NCBI GenBank assembly: GCA_958510825.1
Contig: OY294047.1
Span: 36,491,747-36,555,746, forward strand
DNA length: 64,000 nucleotides
Reading direction: 5' to 3'
Origin: Brachypterus glaber
Lineage: Eukaryota > Arthropoda > Insecta > Coleoptera > Kateretidae
Shown: in pieces, positions 22,758 to 33,536 of the stretch
Position numbering within the stretch: the first letter of the stretch is position 1
Layout: each line of letters begins with the position of its first letter
Translations under genes and position numbers: made by a program
The notes under the pieces: generated by a model
Databases searched by the model: none
Told to the model about the DNA's origin: nothing
What the model saw: only the letters and a program-made list of their open reading frames with translations

Positions 22758-24052
22758 CAGGGTGTAATTGAAATAGGGTAGGAAATTTTAACAGGTGATT
22801 CTACATGATAAAATATGACAAAAAGTTCCTATAAACATATGTCTAAAAATGCGTCACAAGGGAGCTACGCCCCTTTGAAATCGGCTAAAAAAATCGGTTT
22901 TTATTTAATAACTCAGGAACCCTTTGAGACATGTTAACGAGGTTTTGCACGTGAATTAATCCTAATAAGGCCCATCTTTGTATGTCATTTTCACGTACTT
23001 ATTTAAACCAGGGGTGTGCGAAACGGGGGGGCCTTATCAGTTTTTTGTCCCAAACTTTTTTCTGTGTAACTTTTTTGCAATTTTATTTTTGAATTATGAT
23101 TCCTCAGGTCAAAATACTAATCCTACCAAGGCCCGTTTTTATGTGTTATTTTCATGTACTTATTTCAACCAGGGGTGTGCGAAACGGGGGCGGCTTATCA
23201 GTTTTTTGTCCCAAACTTTTTTCTGTGTAACTTTTTTGCAATTTTATTTTTGAAATATGATTCCTCAGGCCAAAATACATAAAAAAGGTACTCTTGTTGA
23301 AGGTGAAATTTCACGGTTCGAGGACGAAAAACTAAATACTAAAATGTCGAAAACCAAAATTTTAATGATGCAGTGTTATTCTACATCAAAAACTAAGAAA
23401 AAAAGTTTCCATACATGTAGGTCGAAAAAACGCTTTTAAAGCTACCATAGCCCTTTAAAAATGGTGCATATTTAGGAGACCATAGCTCCATTAGGATTGA
23501 TTTTTCGAAGTACCTGTATATGAGGTTTTTTTCTTAGTTTTTAATGTACATTCGCCCTGCATCATTAAAATTTTGGTTTTCAACATTTTAGTATTTAATT
23601 TTTCGTCCTCGAACCGTGGAATTTCACCTTCAAATGAATTTTTCTCGAAAACGGTTAATCCTACAGTATTACAACAAGAGTACCTTTTTTATGTATTTTG
23701 GCCTGAGGAATCGTATTTCAAAAATAAAATTGCAAAAAAGTTACACAGAAAAAAGTTTGGGACAAAAAACTGATAAGCCGCCCCCGTTTCGCACACCCCT
23801 GGTTGAAATAAGTACATGAAAATAACACATAAAAACGGGCCTTGGTAGGATTAGTTGACGTGCAAAACCTCGTTGATATATCTCAAAGGGTTCCTGAGTT
23901 ATTAATTAAAAACCGATTTTTTTAGCCAATTTCAAAGGGGCGTAGCTCCCTTATGACGCATTTTTAGACATATGTTTATAGGAACTTTTTGTCATATTTT
24001 ATGATGTAGAATCACCTGTTAAAATTTCCGACGCTATTTCAAATACACCGTG
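22758..24052. mobile_element. Snapback element, family V copy A
   Basis: 1295 bp with arms of more than 500 bp: left cagggtgtaattgaaatag ... gggagctacgcccc, right gggcgtagctccc ... caccgtg; TA flanks at 22756-22757 and 24053-24054. The left arm has a tandem duplication of 161 bp (starts 22958 and 23119). Copy B is at 59972..61147 and a plain relative is at 5059..5649. The small frames on both strands here are shadows of the arms. Confidence 0.85.
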
Positions 24053-24136
24053 TATAATAGAGTAGGGATTTTATGGAGTAGGGATTTTATGGAGTAGGGA
24101 TTTTATGGAGTAGGGATGTTAGTCTGCCCTACTAAC

Positions 24137-24324
24137 CTGCTCCGGACAACTGCCGTTGGTCGTGCCGAAACGACCATGCTGGTTGTTGGTCTTGTGGATG
24201 CCCGGTTCAGGTCTCGTCGAGTTCAGATGGACTCCCACCGGATTAACGGTTTTGATCTTGTCAACAGCTGTTACGCCACTGACGGATAGTAGGTGGTTGC
24301 GGAGAGTGGCTTTGATTTTCGGAT
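24137..24324 (-). CDS. Efa6: EFA6 exon 3 in window: end of PDZ region and linker
   Basis: Begins (D)PKIKATLRNHLLSVSGVTA, directly after the last PDZ strand encoded at 31420, then VDKIKTVNPVGVHLNSTRPE and ends TTNGSCPEQ. Acceptor ctgcag above 24324, donor gttagt from 24136. Two leading bases complete the Asp codon begun at 31420; the exon ends in phase 0 to match 19719. On the transcript the donor is followed within 8 nt by the end of a MITE, so the intron start is almost wholly repeat-derived. Read in another frame it hits a stop, which confirms the phase. Confidence 0.9.
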
Positions 24325-24649
24325 CTGCAGAGTTTAAAATATATGTCTTAGTAGAATTCGATAATTGAAAAACAAAGGATTTAATTTCTGAGCTACGCTA
24401 TGGCTAAATGTCGATTTGTTAACTGACTATTACACTTGTTTTCATAATGATAACGCATTTTCTGTGCATTGATAATGGAAGTTTAATAAAAATCGATCAA
24501 CAGGATATGCAAAAACTAGGAATTATAAAACAAATCCATATTTTTGCATTTTTCTATTAATTTTTAAATACGTATATTTTACTTTCAGCCATTATTGTTT
24601 TTTTTAAGTTTTAAGAGTACATATTTTAAATAACACTCTGGCGTCACAG

Positions 24650-25752
24650 CGCACACAGGCGGAATTTTCTAAAGTCATGGCCAAAACCCTTAATAAGCTC
24701 CAATTTATACCAAAATTTATATTTAGGGGTTTTTAGGGCTGCAGAATACAAATTTAACATTCAAATTAATTTTTACAAAATGGCGGATCCAATATGGCTG
24801 CCGCCTGTATCAAAATTTGCAGGTTTTTTACTAAAAACCATTGTACAGGTGTTTTTAAGGTAGCTGATTACGAATGTAATACTTATTTCAATTTTTACAA
24901 AATGGCGGATCCAATATGGCTGCCTCCTATATCAAAATTTGCAGATGGTGAATATCGAGGTGCGGTAAGGGGGTAAAATGTGATAAAAATACTTTTTTAA
25001 ACATTTTTTTTTATTTTTTCTTTTCGTTTTCCAAAAAAATTAAATTTTTTTTCAACAAAAATTTTTGAAATAATTTTTGAAAAATTTTTGGTTTTTCAAT
25101 TTTTTTTATTAGTTTATTAATAAACCTAGACATACAGGGGAAAGTATTATTTTGTTAGCAGTAGTATTTTTTTACTGCAAAAATACCTAAAACTAAATCT
25201 GTCTGTCTTAGACATTTTTTAGGTTTGGGGAGGAAGGGGCGTGGGATATTAGCAGCAAATTCTTGTTTTAATAATTAGCAAACACATTAATCTTCTCAAC
25301 CAAGTGTAAAAAGTTGCTTAATGCTGATTAATCTGAAACTTTTTGCCAAGTCGTAATACAAGTTTTAAAAAAGCAACCAAATTTACAGACTAAAACTTAT
25401 GATTTCCCCTTTTAAACTCAATAATCAAAAACAATACTTTTTTGTAAAAAATAAAAAGGTACATAACTACGGAATTTAAATCCATTTTAAAAAACTGCTT
25501 AAAAAAGCAACAACTTTGATATTTATATTAAACTTAATTTTTCGGGAAAAATAACGTTTCAAAATTAGTTTCTTGAAACCCGATTTTTGAACTGACATTT
25601 TCGGTTTATTTGTTTTGATAGAAAAACGACTTTGGCACCATCTATTGGTACAGTTCATAGAGAAGATAAAAAACGATAGAGGCAACTATTTGAAGCAATT
25701 TCGCTTTCGAGGATTTTGGCCATGAATTTAGAAAATTCCGCCCGTGTGCAGC
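24650..25752. mobile_element. About 1.1-kb element with 40-bp TIRs
   Basis: Ends gcacacaggcggaattttct ... catggccaaaac and ttttggccatg ... agaaaattccgcccgtgtgc are inverted. Inside is a tandem duplication of about 125 bp starting tttacaaaatggcggatcca (24774 and 24895). A related cagcgcacacaggtaaaa motif occurs in the foldback at 33537. No transposase seen. Confidence 0.75.
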
Positions 25753-25783
25753 GAGCGAAGTAAATAGCCACTACTACCCTTTT

Positions 25784-26026
25784 CTGCCCTTAGTTAAAAC
25801 GTCCTAACTAACATTTTTGTCATTTTCGACTTATCTGCATATACCGGTTGTTCTATGCCATATTTATCTATTCTCCAGGGTTCTCACCAGTCAGGGAAAA
25901 CAGGAAAGTCAGAAAAAGGTGAGAGAAATTAAAATTAAAACCTTGAAGTCATGAAATTTGGCCATTTATTCGAAAAAATTAGGAAAATAGCAATGTTAGT
26001 TAGGACGTTTTAACTAAGGCGGGCAG
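25784..26026. mobile_element. MITE with 32-bp TIRs, copy 2
   Basis: Same family as 11996..12239: ends ctgcccttagttaaaacgtc and gacgttttaactaaggcggg, interior in the opposite orientation. TA is present only on the right side here, so the left flank has changed. Confidence 0.8.
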
Positions 26027-26542
26027 TATTACCACCCTACTCTGTACGGTGATCGAATTTTATTTTTTAAGACTTAATAAATATTTTTTTATATGAACAT
26101 TTTCTAAAAAAAAAACTATTTATTAAGCCTAATAGTTTTCATCTGCTTACGGAATGCGCTATATACCGTAAGAGTTTTCTGTGCGATTTAACTAACATAC
26201 CAAGACAGTCGTAGAAAAAATGATTTTTGTGCGTGTAATGTGTTTAATTATAAATAATTATTTATAATTACTGTTAAAGTTATTGTTTATTTCAGTATAG
26301 TGTTAAATATACTCATTTGATATTTATAAAAATAAAAATACCAATTTAATGCTAAATTTAACTATAATAATTACAAATTTTTTACACACAATGGCATATT
26401 AAAAATTAAAACAAAACGTTATGCGAATATTTTTAAAATGCATTAAATTTACTAAATACATATTCAATTTAGTCAAAAGGAAAAAATAATTTTTTTAGGA
26501 TTTAATCTAATAATAATATAACCTGCTTTTTTAAACAGCTTC
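26027..26542. other. EFA6 intron segment, no feature seen
   Basis: AT-rich intron DNA without recognisable repeats or exons. Confidence 0.4.
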
Positions 26543-27313
26543 AAGGCATATCCACAAGCTCGCATAACAATATAGTACATAAGAATGCGGATAAATTTGA
26601 TGACACAACGCGCATTTTATTATCCGTATCTTGTATGGAATATAAATTTTTAAAAAGTGTTATTTACGAAAACAATTTTCTACCTAACTATTTAAAAGTT
26701 ATATTAGCTCAACAAGGTGCTCTAATCAAATATACTGTTATCTGCACATAAATCGTATCGCCTATTCGTGGGATCAAACTCAAAATTGTACTACGTGTAA
26801 CAAAAACGTACCAGAAAGCCTTAACCACATTATTTTTAATTGTCCCAAAAAGTACACTTAGGACTGAAATTAAAGTATTAATTCAGACTGTAGACTTTCA
26901 TGAAATAATTTCTGACTTAAGCCATAAAAAGTCCAAACTAAGGGATTTTATCCTACATGAATAGGTTTTGTTAATAGTATTTTCCAGATACATACTTTGC
27001 TCAGACAACAGGTAATTTCTATATTTACTAAATTTCATTTTATTGTACAACTTAAAAAAAAAAAAAAACATTTAACTCTAGTAAAAATCTTAAAATATTA
27101 CTTAAAATGTAAAGAAATAATAATGTAATCTTAAATAACTTAATTGTTATAGAATTGTAAATATTCTTATAAACAATAAACTATCTATCTATCTATCTAT
27201 CATAAGAATGCGGTACCGTGATTGGCTTACAAGAATCATGGCGGCACTTCAAGCCAATCACGGCATCGCATTCTTATGTACTATGTTGTTATGCGACCCT
27301 GTGGATATGCCCT
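26543..27313. mobile_element. MITE family Z split by a LINE
   Basis: Outer halves aaggcatatccacaagctcg ... cataagaatgcgg (left) and cattcttatgtactatgttg ... ggatatgccctt (right) are inverted ends of the same family as the intact 119-bp copy at 46146..46264. The LINE tail at 26591..27200 sits between them. Confidence 0.8.
26591..27200 (+). mobile_element. 5'-truncated non-LTR retrotransposon tail with (TATC)n end
   Basis: Flanked by a 13-bp direct repeat cataagaatgcgg (26578-26590 and 27201-27213), the target-site duplication. One frame reads YSWDQTQNCTTCNKNVPESL then NHIIFNCPK, a CC-H-C knuckle typical of the C-terminus of LINE ORF2, followed by stops, a UTR and a (tatc)n tail. The coding part is too short and broken to work. 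Confidence 0.8.
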
Positions 27314-27345
27314 TAGCAAAAAAAATGCAAGTCTCTGTTCTCGTC

Positions 27346-27495
27346 AAAATAGTTATTTATGGTACTAGTGGGTAAAGTAAGATATTGCCTATGAGAAAAT
27401 TAACCTGCGAGGCGTCAGCCAAGCAGGTTAATTTTCGAGAGGGCAATATCGGTTTACCCATGAGTGCCATACAAAGTTTTACCCAATAAATAGCT
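27346..27495. repeat. Hairpin MITE
   Basis: Arms tactagtgggtaaagtaaga ... aaaattaacctgc and gcaggttaattttcg ... ggtttacccatgagtg pair around a gaggcgtcagcc centre. Confidence 0.7.
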
Positions 27496-27934
27496 TAGGA
27501 ATTCATATTTTTATTAAAAATTTTAATGACATTTACAAGAAAATAATTTGACAAGTGACAGTTGAGTGGGTGATATAAATAATTATCCAATCAATAAAGT
27601 AAAAGCCACGCGGGGGTATTGAGTTTATCTATTTAAAATAAAGCTGGTAATTGTCTTATTATCTGTATGTATTGGATAAATCTGTTTATTAGTCTACTCG
27701 GTAATTTAAGACCAAATTAAAAATATCCATTGGTTGGATTTTTTTAAATCAACTTTTTTCCTTTTGTTCTAGGTAAAAACACTCGAAAAATCAAAAACAC
27801 TGGAAAAATCAAAATTATGAAATGCTCACGTTACGTACCGTGACACCTTGAAATATATTAACATATCCGGTGGCAGCGAACGTGTTAAAATAATTAAAAA
27901 CCATTTAGGAAAAGAAAAATATTAGTCCAGTTAA
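27496..27934. other. EFA6 intron segment, no feature seen
   Basis: AT-rich intron DNA between a hairpin MITE and the long inverted repeat. Nothing recognised. Confidence 0.4.
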
Positions 27935-28225
27935 ATATTAAATCTAAATTGCATTAAATGTAAAAGGGCTGATATTTTAAAGGGTAGTAGTGGATGGTAA
28001 CAGGAAACTCCTGTTAGTTTTTCACCGGGTGATTTAGGTAAGGAGTGTCCGCTATCTTGAAGTTTAGGGGAGAGTTGCTTAATATGCATATAACCAATTT
28101 TGTTAAGGAGGAAATTTCCAACAATTTTTGTTTGGATCATTTTTTTAATATATTAATAACAATCGAGTTAATCTAAAAATAGCCATGTTAGAGGTGAAAA
28201 TGTTTTTTTTTCCATTTTTCAGCCA

Positions 28226-28459
28226 AATTATTCATCGGACGATATGAGCAAAGTTGTAGCTCTTGAAATTCTCTATAAGTGTCATATATTATAAATTTTC
28301 ATAGGTACTTTGGTACGGTTACAGAGGGCGCAACTCAAATTTCAGCGCCCACTGTAACTGTAACAAAATACTTATGAAAATGCATAGTGTATAAAACCTA
28401 TAGAGAATTTCAAGAGCTCGAAGTTTGCTCATAACCACTTTTATCATCCGATGAATAAC
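28226..28459. repeat. Hairpin MITE nested in the left arm
   Basis: Arms ttattcatcggacgatatg ... gctcttgaaattctctata and tatagagaatttcaagagct ... atcatccgatgaataa pair. The segment has no counterpart in the right arm of the host repeat, so it inserted after the inverted repeat formed. Confidence 0.8.
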
Positions 28460-28895
28460 ACAAGCCCACAAAAAATTTTTGTCTTGGATTCCAATATGAT
28501 ATTCCTATGTATTTTTTCCCGCTGAAACCGAATCCGTAACCCGTTTAACCCCTACACGTCAAAATTTTGACATAACCTCAAAAAACACCCGAAAAACTAC
28601 TGAAACCGCTAAAATCATCTACTCCATACCACTTTCACCCCCTTCCTCCAAATTCGTAATTTCGTAACCCCATAATCCCCTCACCTCGGAATACCATTAC
28701 TCCATAACCTCAAAACCCCGTAACTTCATTAAGTAGAAAAATCTGGTTCGGGAAAACAGAACTATTACGTGAAATTTTCTTGTAGAATATAGTTACGAAT
28801 AAGTAACTGTATAACCCTAAAATCCCATCACACCTCCTAACCCCTTCACTCCGTAACCCCATATATTATAACCTCTTAACCCCATCTTCCTATTC

Positions 28896-29036
28896 AGGCC
28901 TATTCACATGTACCATTGAGATTGAAATTTGTGACAATATTGACGAAAACTACAAGGTCATTTGTATTAAAACTGTATGGTATTGTAATGTTGTCAATAT
29001 TGAATAGATTTCAATGGTACATGTGAATAGGCCTGA
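28896..29036. repeat. Hairpin MITE in the loop of the long inverted repeat
   Basis: Ends caggcctattcacatgtacc and ggtacatgtgaataggcctg are perfect inverted repeats. Confidence 0.8.
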
Positions 29037-29128
29037 TTCTGTGGAGAAGTCCGGTTCTCATAATCATAAGAGTTTTGTGAGTGAAGGTCTACTTCATTAA
29101 TTTTTTTAACCGGACTTCTTCACAGAAT
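29036..29128. repeat. Small inverted-repeat element in the right arm
   Basis: Ends ttctgtggagaagtccggtt and aaccggacttcttcacagaa are inverted with one mismatch; 93 bp in all. It follows the previous hairpin directly. Confidence 0.7.
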
Positions 29129-29862
29129 AGGATAACGGGGATATAGTATATGGGGTTACGAAGTGAAGGGATTTTGAGGTTATGGTGTTGGGGGATTTTG
29201 GGGTTATAAAGTTACTTACCTATGACTATGTTCCACAAAAAAAAACTCAAGAATTTTTCTGTTTTCCCAAACTAGATTTTTCTACTTAATCAGGTTACGG
29301 GGTTTGGAGGTTATGCGGCTCTGGTATTATGAGGTTAGGGGATTATGGGTTTTTGGGGTATTAGAATTAGCAATTTGGGAACAGGGGGGTGACAGTGGTA
29401 TGGCATAGATGATTTTAGAGGTTTCAGTAGTTTTTCGGATGTTTTTTGAGGTTATGTCAAAATCCTAACGTGTAGGGGTTAAACCGGTTGCGGATTCAGT
29501 TTCAGCTGGAAAAAATACATAGGAATATCATATTGGAATCCAAGACTCAGAATTTTTTTTTTGTGGGCCTGTGTAATTTGGCTGAAAATCGAAAAAAAAT
29601 ATTTCACCCCCCACATGGCCATTTTTGAATATTTATAACTCTTGTTGCAAATTTTCTCTTTAACAAAATTGGTTATGTGCATTTTTATCGTAAAGTGCAT
29701 ATTAAGCAAGATAAACGCACTCACACCTAAAATTCAAGATAGCGGACACCCCTTACGCAAATCACCCGGTGAAAAACTAACAGGAGTGTTCTGTTACTAT
29801 CCACTACTACCCTTTAAAATATCAGCCCGTGTAAATTTATTGCAATTTAACACAGGAATTTC

Positions 29863-30209
29863 TCGTTATTTGATTGGACTTGAATAGGCTCTAACATTAA
29901 TTAAAAATACATACATAAATATGGTCCCTGGCATGCAGAAAAAAAAACTTCCTGCACCTTATTAAACCCAATTGTTTTACAGAAAAGTAGGCCGAGCATA
30001 AATTCTAGGGTCCTTTATTAATTGTGACTAACAATAATATACCCTCCCTCATAATATTTATTTCTAATGGAAAGTGAGTTAAAAAAGCAATTTAATTAGG
30101 GAATGACTGCACAAATTAAATGAAGTTACTGATAATATGGCGTATAATTAATTAAAAAACATTCAATTGCATGCCAACAGGGTTTGAAAAACAATTTATT
30201 AAAAAAACT
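29863..30209. other. EFA6 intron segment, no feature seen
   Basis: AT-rich intron DNA, nothing recognised. Confidence 0.4.
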
Positions 30210-31200
30210 TCTAATAGACGAAATAAGAAAATTATAAATTTTCGAATTTCCCAGACACATCAGAACTTGCAGACATGTAAATAATATTATAAAATATATT
30301 AATTAAAATTGTATTTATAATATTAATATCACATTATTGCTTAAACGTTTAGCGAATCAGGCAATTTGTTTTACAGTTCACAGTTTTACAGGATAAGCAA
30401 TTTACAAGAATTCAAAAAGCAAAACATTTTATAAAATTGCAAATGAGTTGAGAAAACCTCCTAAATTATAACTTATCTTGTTTAGTGCCGTAGGCAATAA
30501 TTTTTAGAAATCTTAATTTTTTTACATTTCCCAGACACCTCAGAATTTAAAATGTAAATAATCTTATAAATCTATTAATTAAAATAGTAATATCACATCA
30601 TTGGTAATCAAGCTTAGCGCCGTAGGCGAAAATTTTTACAGTTTACAGTCTTCAGGACAAACAATGTCTAAGAAATCGAAAAGCAAATTATTTATATAAG
30701 TTTTCAAATAAGTAGGGGAAACCTCTTAAAACACAACTTATTATGCTTAGCGCCGCAGGTGAAAATTTTTAGAAATCTTAAGTTTTTGCATTTCCCAGAC
30801 ACCTCAAAATTTGACATGTAAATAATTTTACAAAATCTATTAATTAAAATTGTAATATCACATTATTGCTTATCAAGAAAATTTTAAGATTTTATAGTTT
30901 TTCCGGATAAACAAATTATTTTATAAAACTTCAAATGGGTAGGTAAAAACCTTAAAATACAAATGATCATGTTTAACACCGCAGGAAATAATCTTTAGTA
31001 ATAAATATTGATGCTTTACATTTTCCAGTTTGATGGATCATATTATTTTATAAAATCTATTAACAAAAATCGAGATATCTTAAAATCCAAAAAGTTGCAT
31101 ATTTCATGGATTCAAAATACAAAAGTTGCATATTTCACGAGAAAAAAGTTGCATATTTTATGGATTCAAATAAAAAAGATGCATATTTCACGAAAGGGTG
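30210..31200. repeat. Diverged tandem repeat, about 264-280 bp period, plus a short tandem
   Basis: The landmark tttcccagacac recurs at 30248, 30528 and 30792, each followed by atgtaaataat, tattaattaaaat and tatcacatnatt, and preceded by gccgyaggngaaaat. A fourth, partial unit follows. From about 31080 a separate short repeat around aaaagttgcatatttc occurs four times. Confidence 0.7.
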
Positions 31201-31419
31201 GGAACTTTTTTTTTAGGCACTAACTATTTTGTCAGAGACATTTTTAAGCTGTAAAAAGTTGACATTTTTGACCTTCTCTCCCCCACGAAATCTTCTTCTT
31301 TTCGCTACGCCCTGCCCCTAGTCCACCCGATGCTACGCCCCTGCAAATAGCTGATCAATAAATAAAAAAAAGTATAAAAAAAGTATAAAATATAAATAAA
31401 AAAAAAGGAAAAAACTTAC

Positions 31420-31473
31420 CTCGTTTTATTCTTAAAGTTACTCGGTCTGAAGATAATCGTAGACATTTTAAAA
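31420..31473 (-). CDS. Efa6: EFA6 exon 2 in window: last strand of the PDZ domain
   Basis: A 54-bp micro-exon encoding (V)LKCLRLSSDRVTLRIKR(D). Joined to the previous exon it completes the pattern STKE-VLKCLRLSSDRVTL, the second helix and final strand of a PDZ domain. Acceptor tttttcag above 31473, donor gtaagt from 31419. Two leading bases complete a Val codon and one trailing base starts the Asp at 24324. An ATG exists in another frame (MSTIIFRPS), but that frame reads into a stop in the next exon, so it is not the start. Confidence 0.88.
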
Positions 31474-31834
31474 CTGAAAAAAGCAAAATATGAGTGTTAG
31501 ATAAAAAATGTGGTTTTAAGCTGTGATTCAATAATGGTTTAAAAATAATTAAAAAAATTGCGCGTATAAATTATCTATATTTTCAAGGATAAAACTGTAT
31601 GGTTACTTTTAATGAAAAGGAAATTTTACACTGAAAAAAAAAACATCTGATTGGGTCAACCAGATTAATAGTTGAATACGGAACAACTATTTTTTCCATT
31701 GCCAGAAATCTGGTAAGGGAAACATTACCACTTGTGGGTTACCAGAAACATGATTTTTAGGATCTGGTAGGCACAATAATTTGACTTGGTGTCCTTACCA
31801 GACTTATGGTTGCAAGAAAATAGTTGTTTATTAT

Positions 31835-32400
31835 TATACTATTCACAGCGCCTGCGCTAGAATAGTATCATACGGTAGTTTCGAATTTTCAAAAATTTTC
31901 AAAAATCTTCCTATACAAAAAAATCTTGGATATAAATGTGTTTCACGAAAAAATAAGCAATTGTTTTTAATGTCCGTCTGTCATCGAAAGAAGCTGAAAG
32001 AAATTCCGATTAACGTATATTTTTCAGGAAAAATTACTTTTATTATTAATAGGATCAATTCTACCAATTTCAATAGTAATCTCCTCAAAAACAAAAAAGT
32101 TATGGGGGGTTAAATTTTTTAAAAAAATAAAAGAAAATTAAACAAAAATGAAAAATAAAAAAGTTTTTTTTGAAAATATTTTTTTTATTTTTTTTTGAAA
32201 ATTATTTTTTTTTTGAATATTTTTTTCGTTTTTCGCAAAAAGAAAATAAAAAAAAATTAAAATAAAAAAAAAGTTTTTTTTTTTTGAAATTTTTTCGTTT
32301 TTCAAAAAAGTTCTATTTTAAAAAAATATATTTTTCTTTTTTTTAATTTTTTTTTTAAATATTTTTTTTAAGTATTTGGAAAAAAGCAATATATCATTCA
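31835..32400 (-). repeat. Repeat family X, copy 2, with poly-T/A end
   Basis: Begins ttcacagcgcctgcgctaga, an imperfect palindrome, then tacggtagtttcgaatttt, atcttggatataaatgtg, tgtccgtctgtc, and ends in long T- and A-rich runs. The same order is seen reversed at 56450..56776 and direct at 57517..58320. Confidence 0.65.
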
Positions 32401-32412
32401 CTGTAAATAGTA

Positions 32413-33405
32413 TACAGGGTGCCCGTTTTTCGATCTCAAGCATGGATATCTTGGTTATTATAAGAGATACAAGAAGATCGGTTAAATTAGAAAAAAGTTG
32501 CTCATTTTATGCTGAGCAATAATCTGAAAGAAAATTTGAACTGACATTTTTTGTTTTTTAATTATCGCAAAAATATTAAAAATTCCGAGTTTTTATTTTT
32601 TTGTGCGAAAACCGACAAAGCTAGACGTTTTTAATTGAAACATGGTTCAGATACTTTTTTTGCAAGGAATCTAAATCTGTTATCAAATTTCCCATGGCAT
32701 TTTAGATGCAGGAGTTACAACACTTAACTTCGTTTTTTCTTATGGGCGCTATTTTGGAATTTTATATTTTTGAATACACTTTTTTTTATGATATTAATAA
32801 TTATTATAATGTATTACACGAGATGATTAAGTCTTACATTTTAAGAGAAATAAAAAAAATGCGCAAATACTGTTAATGTGACCTACGCGCATGCGTGAGC
32901 TCGGTACTCCTAGCCACTCCTCACACATGATAATCTAAATGCCGAACTCACACATGCGCGTAGGTGGAAATGTCATATTCCTCCGTTAATTTAATTGTTT
33001 CGTTTCCAAAGCACTCTGCGCAATTTTTTTTTAATTTCGCTCAAAATGAGAGCTTATCATCTCGTAATCAGAAAAAAACTGTATTCAAAAATGTAAAAAT
33101 CCAAAATAGCGCCCATAAGAAAAAACGAGGTTAAGTGTTGTAACTCTTGCATCTAAAATGCCATGGACAATATGATAACAGATTTAGATTCCTTGCAAAA
33201 AACGTCTAGCTTTGTCGGTTTTCTCTCAAAAAAATAAAAACGAAATTCGGGATTTTTAATTTTTCTGCGATAATTAAAAAACAAAAAATGTCAGGTCAAT
33301 TTTTTTTTCAGGTTATTGCTCAGCATAAAAATGCGCAACTTTTTTCTAATTTAACCGATCTGGTATGTCTTATAATAACCGAGATACCCATGCGTAGCAT
33401 TACAT
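32413..33405. mobile_element. Snapback element, about 330-bp arms
   Basis: Left arm (cagggtgcccgtttttcga, gatcggttaaattag, gctagacgttttt, cttatgggcgctattttgga) pairs with the right arm throughout; the right terminal caccctg is missing. The centre holds a second hairpin with ctacgcgcatgcgtgagctc / gaactcacacatgcgcgtag. Confidence 0.8.
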
Positions 33406-33536
33406 ATCTTCACAGCTTGTTTAACTATTAATCTGGTTGACCCAACCACATAATTTAGGTTACAACTGAACAGGCTAATTACATAAAATCTGTAATTTAT
33501 TTGAGTCGTATAAATATATTTATTTATTTATTTATA

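Larger units (their letters stand above)
20913..24128. mobile_element. Composite nest of insertions in a ggcagactaacatc-family MITE
   Basis: Fragments of one MITE of the 7635..8180 family (20913-21000, 21282-21325, 22650-22757, 24053-24128) are separated by a SINE, a foldback, a TA-flanked MITE and a 1.3-kb snapback element. The right end gatgttagtctgcc stops 8 nt from the EFA6 donor at 24136. The left end appears trimmed. Confidence 0.65.
27935..29862. mobile_element. 1.9-kb long inverted repeat
   Basis: Left arm from about 27935 (gggctgatattttaaagggt, caccgggtgatt, gagtgtccgctatcttga) pairs with right arm to 29862 (tcaagatagcggacacc, aatcacccggtg, accctttaaaatatcagccc). Inner parts of the arms carry degenerate ccataaccyc-type repeats. 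Each arm is about 800-900 bp once the nested hairpins (28226, 28896, 29036) are set aside. Not coding, though both arms show matching short frames. Confidence 0.85.
31650..33470. mobile_element. Outer TIR pair enclosing a nest
   Basis: gggtcaaccagattaatagtt on the left (31656) and its reverse complement near 33424-33444 on the right delimit an older element into which repeat X (31835) and a snapback (32413) appear to have inserted. Precise outer ends are uncertain. Confidence 0.55.

Noticed and set aside
22978..23819. Several small frames, repeated near 60089-60809
   Set aside because: They lie in the arms of a snapback element present in two copies; matching frames reflect repeat identity and not coding.
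31420..31470. ATG start of EFA6 in the micro-exon
   Set aside because: The ATG frame gives a stop in the next exon, whereas another frame is open and completes a PDZ domain in phase.
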